Positions 1-7,086 of a DNA stretch of 64,000 nucleotides are shown here, piece by piece. Origin of the DNA: Jejuia sp. UBA6058 (GTDB lineage Bacteria; Bacteroidota; Bacteroidia; Flavobacteriales; Flavobacteriaceae). The DNA is taken from positions 62,001 to 126,000 of the forward strand of contig DIYI01000017.1 in the NCBI GenBank assembly GCA_002428965.1, given 5' to 3'. Position 1 is the stretch's first letter. The number at the start of each line of letters is the position of its first letter. The position numbers and the translations under genes are program-made. The notes under the pieces were generated by a model, which had not been told where the DNA came from, ran no database searches, and saw only the letters and a program-made list of their open reading frames with translations.

Positions 1-893
1 TAGGAAAATACAAAAAATGATGTGCCATCTTTTTTAGGAATTAGCCCAAATCGTAAATCATTAAAATACCATTTATTGTCAATTTTATCAATAATATACC
101 AACCTTCAGAAATAGCTATAAGACGTTGCACATTTTCAAATTTAAATAATTCGGAAGAAGACTCACGACGTTTAGGGTATTTAATGAACTTTATTGGTTG
201 GGTGTCAAAAAACGAATAGTCGGTAATTAGATAATTGTCCTTTGTATCAATATTGGCATTCCATAAAATTGTATTTAATGGCGCTGGACGCGTACTTATA
301 GCAGAATATGCTATACCCTGTTCTTTAAGGGCTTTTTCAATTTTTTGATGTGCAGCAAATTTTAATATTAGAGTTAATAAAAGATAACCTGTAGAATACA
401 TTAAACCAAATCTATTAATTTGTCTTCGTCGTTTCGATTTTCGCTTATAAAACAAAACCATAATACAGCATACAAGAAAAGGAAGTGTATACAAGGGATC
501 TATAACGAAAATAGAATTGAAAGCTAGCTTTATCTTAAATGGCCAAAATAATTGTGTACCCCAAGTTGTAAAAGCATCCAATAAAGGGTGGGTAATTAAG
601 CACCAAAAAAATAATTTAGACCAAGGCATCCAACCAAGGTTTTTTTTCCGTTCTATCTTGTGGACCAACCATCCTATTAATGGTGCTGCAATAACAGAAA
701 ATAATATAGAGTGACTAAAACCCCTATGCAATTCTATGGAGGTGACGGTATCCGTAAAAAAGTTGAATACCACATCCAAATCCGGGATTGTGCCACCTAT
801 TGCTCCGTATAGTAAAGCTTTGTTGCCAACTTTCTTCCCTAGAACTGCTTCTCCAACTGCAGCTCCTAGAACTATTTGGGTAAGTGAATCCAA
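1..893 (-). CDS. YdjM-like membrane metal-dependent hydrolase (3' end outside window)
   Basis: An open frame of 297 codons runs leftward off the window; only the start is present. The start is a TTG at 893, chosen because the family N-terminus (DSLTQIVLGAAVGEAVLG) begins directly there and no ATG lies nearby. Visible motifs are P37-D-L-D40, H56-R-G-F-S-H61 and H102-P-L-L-D106, the metal-ligand pattern of the DUF457/YdjM family of inner-membrane metal-dependent hydrolases, with hydrophobic segments between them. The family acts in the inner membrane; substrate is unknown. The C-terminal part looks soluble and is incomplete. It diverges from the gene starting at 1090. Family assignment is firm, function is not. 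Confidence 0.85.
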   Translation of the reverse strand, partial: MDSLTQIVLGAAVGEAVLGKKVGNKALLYGAIGGTIPDLDVVFNFFTDTVTSIELHRGFSHSILFSVIAAPLIGWLVHKIERKKNLGWMPWSKLFFWCLITHPLLDAFTTWGTQLFWPFKIKLAFNSIFVIDPLYTLPFLVCCIMVLFYKRKSKRRRQINRFGLMYSTGYLLLTLILKFAAHQKIEKALKEQGIAYSAISTRPAPLNTILWNANIDTKDNYLITDYSFFDTQPIKFIKYPKRRESSSELFKFENVQRLIAISEGWYIIDKIDNKWYFNDLRFGLIPKKDGTSFFVFS

Positions 894-1089
894 TGTTTAT
901 TTTGGTTAATATTACTATTTATAACAAAATTACTGAATCAAAACTACTTTAAAATGAATCTCTTACTTGTTTAATTTCTAAATGTGTTTAAAGGTGAAAC
1001 CTACTTAAATCGTCTATAAGAAATTATATACGTTGTATGACATCAGTTTATATAATATTTTTAGTTTATTTGTTTCATAATCAACGTTT

Positions 1090-3180
1090 ATGTCTTTTAA
1101 AACAGCTCTCCTCTACCCTTTCAGTATCATATTTATTTTTAGTTTTAATTTTTGTTTTTCTCAAATTACGACTAAAAAAACACCTTCATGGGTGAGCATT
1201 CAGTCTTATGAAATGCATCCTAATATCGATTTAAACGAGATATCATATGGGTTATTAACCTTACTTAGCGATGAGCAAATTCATATACCCAGAAAAGAAC
1301 GTTATATACGCGTGGTACGTAAAATAACAGATAATGTAGGCGTACAAGATGGGTCATCTATTTCTATTAATTACGATCCCACGTATCAACAACTTTTCCT
1401 TCATGAGATAACAGTACTAAGGAATGGAAAGACCGTTAACAAACTCAATATCAACGATTTTCAAAGTATACGTCAGGAGTCTAACGCAGAGAGCTATATT
1501 TACGATGGTAGCCTTAACGCTATTGCCAATTTAGCTGATATTAGAACAGGAGACATTCTAGATTTTAGTTATACTATTAAGGGCTTCAACCCCATACATG
1601 GTAAGCATTTTTCTAGTGGAACGGTGCTTAATGATTTTCAGCCTGTAGGTAAGATTAACTATTCCCTTATTTCAATTACAGAATTGCGCTATAAAGCTAT
1701 AAATACAACTATTACTCCAAAAATTGGAACCTATAATGGATATAAAACTTACAACTGGCAAACCACAAATGCAAAGGCGCCAGATTTTGAAGAGAATACT
1801 CCGAGTTGGTATTTATTGTATCAGAATCTATTTGTTACAGACTTTGAGAGTTGGGAGGCTGTTGTAGATTGGGCACTAAATATTTATAAGGATAACTTAA
1901 AACCATCAAAAGCCCTTCAAGAAAAAATTGAAGAGATAAAAGATAGTTCTGAATTTGAAGGTGACCGTATTATGGCAACCTTAAAATTTGTACAAAACGA
2001 TATTAGATATCTTGGTTTAGAATCAGGTATTGGGGCGTACAAACCATTTTCGCCCAATAAAGTATTGGAACAGCGTTTTGGAGATTGCAAGGATAAAAGT
2101 TGGCTTATGGTAACTATGCTACGTAATATGGGTGTAGAAGCTTACCCTGTACTTATAAATTCTATGTATGGTGAATCGTTACATCAATTTTTACCGTCGC
2201 CCAAAATTTTTGACCATGTGGTGGTTAAAGTAATTGATAGCACTGATAATAATTTGTTTTACGATCCCACCAATAGCAACCAATTTGGTAGTTACAAGTC
2301 TGTACCCTTTCCAAACTATGGAAAGGCGCTTGTTATTAAAAAAGGAACTAAAAACCTGGAACAGATTACCACTAAAAGTGAAGATTTAGTTGAGGTATTC
2401 GATACTTTTGATTTGCCGACCGTAGGTGGCTCTGGAACTTTAAATATTATGACTGTATATCGAGAAGCGGAAGCCGATATCATGAGAGCACGTTATAAAT
2501 CTAGTAGTATTTCTTCTTTAAGAAAAGATTTTAAAAGCTATTATGATACTTATTATGATGATGTAGAAGTTTTAAAAGATCCTGTTTTTGATGATGATAG
2601 TTTGGCTAACGAAATTTTGGTTGAAGAATCTTATAAGATTAATAATTTGTGGGGGCCAATGGTGGGTAATGATAAAAATATTGCCGTTGAGTTTACGCCT
2701 TATGGTGTTCTGGACGTTTTAGTTTCCCCAGATGAAAAGCAGAGAAAAACCCCATTCGCACTGTACTTTCCAACACATAGAAAGCATAAAATTACTGTCA
2801 AGCTTCCCACCCGTTGGAATCTCAAAAATGAAACTTTCAATGTGAATTCGAAAAGTTTTGATTTTTCTTTAAAATCTAAAATGAATTCTGCTAAGGATAT
2901 ACTTTATATTAATTATGAATATAAAAATAAGAACAGTTACGTACCACCAGAGGATTTTAATGAGTTTTACACCAAAATGAAAGAAGTAGAACAAATTTTG
3001 GCCTACTACATTTATATTCCTAAAAGTGAGGCGGACAACACAAGTTTTCGAACACCAGATTTAGATGAAGATTTAGTCTCCGGAATTACTACATTATTCT
3101 TATGGGCATTTGGTATTGTAGGTGTTGTTGTAGTTGGCTTAGTAGCATATTCTATAGGAAGTAATAGAGCCAAAAAGTAA
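1090..3180 (+). CDS. DUF3857 / transglutaminase-like exported protein
   Basis: A 696-residue protein with a signal peptide (about 1-24, ending CFSQ), an N-terminal DUF3857 beta domain (about 60-230), a transglutaminase-like domain (about 285-410) and a C-terminal hydrophobic segment (about 667-690) that could anchor it. The Cys-His-Asp triad is intact: C333 in FGDCKDKS, H376 in DHVVVKV and D392 in FYDPTN. Such proteins are common in Bacteroidota and probably act in the periplasm as cysteine peptidases or transpeptidases; substrates are not known. It stands alone, with 89 bp to the convergent gene downstream. The domain call is secure, the physiological role is open. Confidence 0.9.
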   Translation: MSFKTALLYPFSIIFIFSFNFCFSQITTKKTPSWVSIQSYEMHPNIDLNEISYGLLTLLSDEQIHIPRKERYIRVVRKITDNVGVQDGSSISINYDPTYQQLFLHEITVLRNGKTVNKLNINDFQSIRQESNAESYIYDGSLNAIANLADIRTGDILDFSYTIKGFNPIHGKHFSSGTVLNDFQPVGKINYSLISITELRYKAINTTITPKIGTYNGYKTYNWQTTNAKAPDFEENTPSWYLLYQNLFVTDFESWEAVVDWALNIYKDNLKPSKALQEKIEEIKDSSEFEGDRIMATLKFVQNDIRYLGLESGIGAYKPFSPNKVLEQRFGDCKDKSWLMVTMLRNMGVEAYPVLINSMYGESLHQFLPSPKIFDHVVVKVIDSTDNNLFYDPTNSNQFGSYKSVPFPNYGKALVIKKGTKNLEQITTKSEDLVEVFDTFDLPTVGGSGTLNIMTVYREAEADIMRARYKSSSISSLRKDFKSYYDTYYDDVEVLKDPVFDDDSLANEILVEESYKINNLWGPMVGNDKNIAVEFTPYGVLDVLVSPDEKQRKTPFALYFPTHRKHKITVKLPTRWNLKNETFNVNSKSFDFSLKSKMNSAKDILYINYEYKNKNSYVPPEDFNEFYTKMKEVEQILAYYIYIPKSEADNTSFRTPDLDEDLVSGITTLFLWAFGIVGVVVVGLVAYSIGSNRAKK

Positions 3181-3268
3181 TTTTAAGTGGATTTTGTCTA
3201 GAAAAAAGCCGAACAACCTTGACCAAGCGTCAAGATCATCCGACTTACTCACCCAAACATACAAAATT

Positions 3269-3499
3269 TTAAATGGCGGAACTTAGTGAGAATCCTTTAA
3301 GGCGTTTGTCTATTTTCCGCTTTTTTACAGTAACCAGCTTCATAACCTTCATAAGGTAAGGCTCCTTTGTTTTTTTGTAAATTTCGTTTATAGCAAGTAC
3401 AATAGATTTAGCTTCACGTGAAGCCATAACGCGATCACTGGTGCTCATTCTAGCCATACTTCTTCTTTCAAATTCTAATGCTTTTTCTATTAATTTCAT
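3269..3499 (-). CDS. small basic protein of unknown function
   Basis: A 76-residue, Lys/Arg-rich protein without signal peptide or membrane segment. It follows the SPFH lipoprotein gene on the same strand with a 27-bp gap, so the two are probably co-transcribed. The sequence looks helical (KALEFERRSMARMSTSDRV, later KLVTVKKRKIDKRLKG). I do not recognise a domain. The overlapping plus-strand frame (3441-3731) is hydrophobic in an unconvincing way and opposes two better genes. I call it real because of the operon position and the plausible composition. Confidence 0.6.
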   Translation of the reverse strand: MKLIEKALEFERRSMARMSTSDRVMASREAKSIVLAINEIYKKTKEPYLMKVMKLVTVKKRKIDKRLKGFSLSSAI

Positions 3500-3526
3500 G
3501 ACGTATTTATTTAAAGGTTTAAGGAA

Positions 3527-4306
3527 CTATTCTTCTGTTTCAATTAAAAATGGTGCTTTACCATCTGTAATTATAATTTTGCTATTAGCCGAATTAGACA
3601 ATTTATTAAAGGCTTCAATACTTCTAATTTTAATAATCTCTTTAGTCAACCCTTCAGAAAGTATTTTTTGGGCATCACGCTCACCTGTAGCGTTGATTAT
3701 TTTTCTATCCGCCTCCAATTTTTCTTGCTGAATAACAAACTCCATACGCATTGCATCTTGTTCTGCTTGTAGTTTACGTTCTATAGAATTCGCCAAACCT
3801 GCTGGTAATTGAATACTTTTCATCAGTACCGCAATCAACTCAATACCATCTGCTTGTTTCTCAAGATTTATTTTCATTTTGGCTTTAATTTCCTCTTCTA
3901 TATTTGCGCGCATCCCCGAGTGCATATCTTTTGCGAAGAATTTAGCACAAACGTCTGAAGAAGCAGATCTGAATACACTGGTGATGATGGACTCGTAATT
4001 GCGTCCCAAATTTTCCAGTACAGACGGGATTTTCTCTTGCTCCAAGCGGTAAAGGATAGAAATTTCAGATTTTACACTAAGTCCTTCTTTACTTGGTAAA
4101 TTGAGTATCAGCTTAATATTATTTGTTTGTGTAGACTCCTTTATAACCTTACTGGTAAAAGGGTTGTAAAGTACAGTTCCCGAAGTAACTACTTCATCTG
4201 AGAATTTACCTAGCTTTTGTTTAACGCCAGCTTCTCCTGGTCTAATTACAGCGCAACTCATAAATAAGAGTGTTACTGGAATAAATAATAAATTTTTCTT
4301 TTTCAT
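3527..4306 (-). CDS. SPFH/prohibitin-family lipoprotein
   Basis: A 259-residue member of the SPFH (stomatin/prohibitin) superfamily. Instead of the usual N-terminal transmembrane helix it has a lipoprotein signal with lipobox LLFMSC, lipidated Cys18. The SPFH domain covers about 20-180 (AVIRPGEAGVKQKLGKF, then VYNP-like and QLPAGLANSIERKLQAEQDAMRMEF), followed by a charged coiled coil (about 165-215) and a C-terminal ITDGKAPFLIE. Prohibitin-like proteins form membrane-associated rings; a lipidated form would sit on the periplasmic side of a membrane, which is inference. Probably the first gene of a two-gene unit with the 76-residue protein downstream. Confidence 0.85.
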   Translation of the reverse strand: MKKKNLLFIPVTLLFMSCAVIRPGEAGVKQKLGKFSDEVVTSGTVLYNPFTSKVIKESTQTNNIKLILNLPSKEGLSVKSEISILYRLEQEKIPSVLENLGRNYESIITSVFRSASSDVCAKFFAKDMHSGMRANIEEEIKAKMKINLEKQADGIELIAVLMKSIQLPAGLANSIERKLQAEQDAMRMEFVIQQEKLEADRKIINATGERDAQKILSEGLTKEIIKIRSIEAFNKLSNSANSKIIITDGKAPFLIETEE

Positions 4307-4567
4307 AACAATGTAAAGGTGTTTAACTTTTACGTAAAATTACGAAACAGAATTCATGTATTTTTATTTATATTTATAATGAATTATATAAAAAATTTTT
4401 ATGGATAATTATTTCTTTGAATACTTGGTAAAATGAATTTCAAATAAAATTTGGGAAGAACAAGCTGTTATTGCTGAACTCTCTCTCAACATGGAATTTG
4501 GATAGTAGTTCTTCTAAAGTGTCACATTTAGATGCTGAATGCAACTATACTGAAGGATTTTCTAGAA
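4307..4567. other. AT-rich intergenic stretch, no gene seen
   Basis: Between the SPFH gene and the small minus-strand ORF I find no coding frame with a credible product. The leftmost part should carry the promoter for the leftward SPFH gene, but I cannot point to a clear -33/-7 pair. A plus-strand frame beginning near 4450 runs across it but has no convincing start or family resemblance. Confidence 0.5.
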
Positions 4568-4711
4568 TTATTCTTCTTTGTCCAAAGAGTCTTCGTCGTA
4601 ATCATGATGTTGCTCATCATGCCTAGTTAAATATCTACTTACAAAGACAAACACAACGAATCCAACATTTAAAAATACCAGAATATAGAAAATCCAATCC
4701 TTTACACTCAC
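4568..4711 (-). CDS. putative 47-residue membrane peptide, GTG start
   Basis: A short frame starting with GTG at 4711 encodes 47 residues: an N-terminal hydrophobic segment (about 5-27, WIFYILVFLNVGFVVFVFV), a basic SRYLTRH and a strongly acidic, His-containing tail (HDEQHHDYDEDSLDKEE). This layout resembles small single-pass inner-membrane proteins. It lies 70 bp downstream of the NCS1 permease gene on the same strand, so it may be the last gene of that operon. I do not recognise a family; the case rests on the membrane-plus-acidic-tail design and position. The non-ATG start makes it uncertain. Confidence 0.4.
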   Translation of the reverse strand: MSVKDWIFYILVFLNVGFVVFVFVSRYLTRHDEQHHDYDEDSLDKEE

Positions 4712-4781
4712 TAAGAATAGTATATAATTATGCTATGCAAAGATATTGATAAAACAGCAGATAGATCTCAACAAAGATGCT

Positions 4782-6041
4782 CTATCGCTTTAATAATTTG
4801 TAATTTAAAATGATATATATAATACCTCCAACAAGAAAGGAATCTAAGAAGTAAGCGCCAGAGATTTGAAACACTTCTTTAAAGGTTAAAGCTGTAACCA
4901 CAGAACTTAACAACCAGCTAATAAGCGCATCTTTTTCCCATAAATTAATCTCATCCAAATTGTATTTCTGGCCTTTTACCCAAAAGAAATTAATGATATA
5001 AATTGCCGAAATTGACGGTGCTAGAATACCTAACAATTCTAAAAAACCAAAAAGATAGGTTGAGAACCCTAACATGGCTAAAATTGTTCCTAGAATACTG
5101 GAAACCACAACTACGGTTTTAAAATTCCAAATCTTATTTAACGTTGAAAACGTTAAGGATGCTGAATATAAATTGGTGGCGTTAGTAACCCAAGTAGAAA
5201 TAAACAACAAAATAAATGCTGGAATTACCAAGTTGTATTCTGCCATTATTTTAATGATATCTACTTCCCCTGTTTTTATTGAAGGAATTGCACTTAAAAT
5301 AAGTGCTAAAGGTGTACCAATAGCGATACCCAAAACAGCAACTAAACTTTGTCTATCGGTTTTTATAAATCTTGAAAAGTCCGCCATTAATACGGGAAAT
5401 AAAATAGCTGCTCCAATTAAAATTGAAGTAGCTTGAAATAATGTTAAATCTGTTTCTTTTGGCACATAATCAAATAAATCTGAAATTGTATCTAATTGAT
5501 TGATAGACAAAAACAGCACATAACTTAAAAAAACAGTTAAAATAGGGATGGCAACGTTTGCTAACTTTTGAATGCTTTTAATTCCGAAGAATGTAGTTGC
5601 CGTTATAAACACACTGGATACTAGAATAATTATCTGCTCTGAAAAACTAAAGTTAAAAGCGTCTAAAGCGGTGTCTTTTATCGCTAGAGCTAACAATTCT
5701 AAGGCTACCGCAAACCATCCTACTAAGGTAATTCCGAAAATGAGGTTGACGATTTTTGCACCATATTCACCAAAACTAAAGTGTAAAATCATATAAGTAG
5801 ACAGCCTAGAGCGATTGCCAATTAGGGTTGTCACAACACACATTATAGTAAGTACAAGCGTAGACACACCAAAGGCAATTAAGGCTTGTTCCAATCCTAA
5901 ACCTAAGGCAATTTCAGAACCCAAATACAGTGTTGGTAAAGACAATCCTGTACCAGCTATAATTAAAGCTACCAACCAACCGGATACAAAATCCTTAGGT
6001 TGTACTTTACTCATGGTATATTGGTTACCAGACTCAGGCAT
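4782..6041 (-). CDS. NCS1-family (CodB-like) cytosine/purine/allantoin-type permease
   Basis: A 419-residue integral membrane protein with about twelve hydrophobic segments. The N-terminal VSGWLVALIIAGTGLSLPTLYLGSEIA and the LMADFSRF / TNATNLYSASL segments match the nucleobase:cation symporter-1 family (CodB-like). The family imports N-containing ring compounds such as cytosine, purines, allantoin, hydantoins or pyridine vitamins. The gene overlaps the upstream M29-like gene by 8 bp and shares an operon with a TonB receptor, so the permease probably carries across the inner membrane a small heterocycle that the receptor brings across the outer one. The exact substrate cannot be read from the sequence. 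ATG start at 6041. Confidence 0.85.
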   Translation of the reverse strand: MPESGNQYTMSKVQPKDFVSGWLVALIIAGTGLSLPTLYLGSEIALGLGLEQALIAFGVSTLVLTIMCVVTTLIGNRSRLSTYMILHFSFGEYGAKIVNLIFGITLVGWFAVALELLALAIKDTALDAFNFSFSEQIIILVSSVFITATTFFGIKSIQKLANVAIPILTVFLSYVLFLSINQLDTISDLFDYVPKETDLTLFQATSILIGAAILFPVLMADFSRFIKTDRQSLVAVLGIAIGTPLALILSAIPSIKTGEVDIIKIMAEYNLVIPAFILLFISTWVTNATNLYSASLTFSTLNKIWNFKTVVVVSSILGTILAMLGFSTYLFGFLELLGILAPSISAIYIINFFWVKGQKYNLDEINLWEKDALISWLLSSVVTALTFKEVFQISGAYFLDSFLVGGIIYIILNYKLLKR

Positions 6042-7083
6042 TTTCTGCGGTTAATAAATTTTCCATTATCAACATCAACTGTTCATGGCAAATATTACCG
6101 TTGTTGGTGATTTGCATCTTATCAAAATAGATACTTGTTTCAGCCACAACACCATCAAAATGAGATTTAGCCATTTGTCCGAAAGGCGGCATATCCATAG
6201 CACTCGTATGTCCAAAACCAAAATCTACACCACCCCAAATACGTTCATCTTCTACTAACTCTCCAGATAAGCTTGTTACTTTCGGATTTAAACCGATCAT
6301 ATTATGTGATATTTTATACATGTTTTCATCCCCAAAGGATGCTAAGTATTCTTTGAAGTTTTCGGCGCCCTTCCCTCCTACAACATCTACAATCTTACCG
6401 TTTTTCATAATAAACTGCAACTGGCTTCCTGTTTCTGCATTCTGCAAATGATCAAAAACAATAACACCGTTCATGCTATCTAGTTTAGGTACAATATTTA
6501 CAAAACCAGGGGCAGTTCCAAATTTTGGTTGTGAATAATCACCATCATCAATATCAAATGCATAATTCAAATCTATATCATAAGAAACATCAGTTCCGTT
6601 TTTACTGGTAATGCGCACCGTATTGCAACGCATTACCATATCCTTAACTGCGTTTAACAATGTCTTTAAAATCGGAACACTATAGCCTGTAAATACTCTT
6701 TCCAAAGACTCTGGAGTACTATCGGCAATAATTAAATAGCGTAAGGCTTTATTTTCGTCCATAGCAGTTTCCCAAATATCAGAATATAGAATAACCATAG
6801 ATTGCGCTTCAATCCACACATCCACATTACAAAGAGCTGCTGTAAGTGCTTTAGAGGGCCAATACTTCATTCCTGCTTGACTTTCCTCCTTTGCGCGAGG
6901 TATCCACATTACCAAAGGTATACCACCCGCATTTTTTGTAGCTTCCGTTAAGGCATCAATTACTATCTTATTGGAGCCGGAGTCTGCTGTTATTGCTACT
7001 GTTTCACCTTGTTTTAGTTGAAACATTTCTTCAATAAGTACTTTGGAAAATTTAGCAGCTAATTTGTGTTGCGCTTTAGTCAT
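6034..7083 (-). CDS. M29 aminopeptidase-like / NicX-like metalloenzyme
   Basis: A 349-residue cytosolic protein of the M29 aminopeptidase fold. Annotated relatives are leucyl aminopeptidases (aminopeptidase T, about 400 residues) and the Fe(II) ring-opening 2,5-dihydroxypyridine 5,6-dioxygenase NicX (about 350 residues). The length fits NicX better. Candidate ligands are H260 (KISHNMIGLNP), H308 and D310 (KSHFDGVV); the stretch E280-RIWGGVDFGFG lacks a histidine that I remember in the aminopeptidase HIAxG motif (D287 here). Located between a TonB receptor (3-bp gap) and an NCS1 permease (8-bp overlap), which suits breakdown of an imported N-heterocycle rather than peptides. The fold is secure, the reaction is inference. 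Confidence 0.75.
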   Translation of the reverse strand: MTKAQHKLAAKFSKVLIEEMFQLKQGETVAITADSGSNKIVIDALTEATKNAGGIPLVMWIPRAKEESQAGMKYWPSKALTAALCNVDVWIEAQSMVILYSDIWETAMDENKALRYLIIADSTPESLERVFTGYSVPILKTLLNAVKDMVMRCNTVRITSKNGTDVSYDIDLNYAFDIDDGDYSQPKFGTAPGFVNIVPKLDSMNGVIVFDHLQNAETGSQLQFIMKNGKIVDVVGGKGAENFKEYLASFGDENMYKISHNMIGLNPKVTSLSGELVEDERIWGGVDFGFGHTSAMDMPPFGQMAKSHFDGVVAETSIYFDKMQITNNGNICHEQLMLIMENLLTAENA

Positions 7084-7086
7084 AAT

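Noticed and set aside
3218..3234. CTTGAC/GTCAAG inverted repeat after the transglutaminase gene
   Set aside because: Only 6 bp of stem and no T-run; too weak to call a terminator.
4450..4630. Long plus-strand open stretch opposite the 47-residue membrane peptide
   Set aside because: No convincing start or domain, and it opposes a frame with better membrane-peptide features.
5815..6054. Plus-strand frame antisense to the NCS1 permease start, also others at 5074-5436 and 5572-5796
   Set aside because: Shadows of a clear membrane-protein gene; sequences have no domain character.
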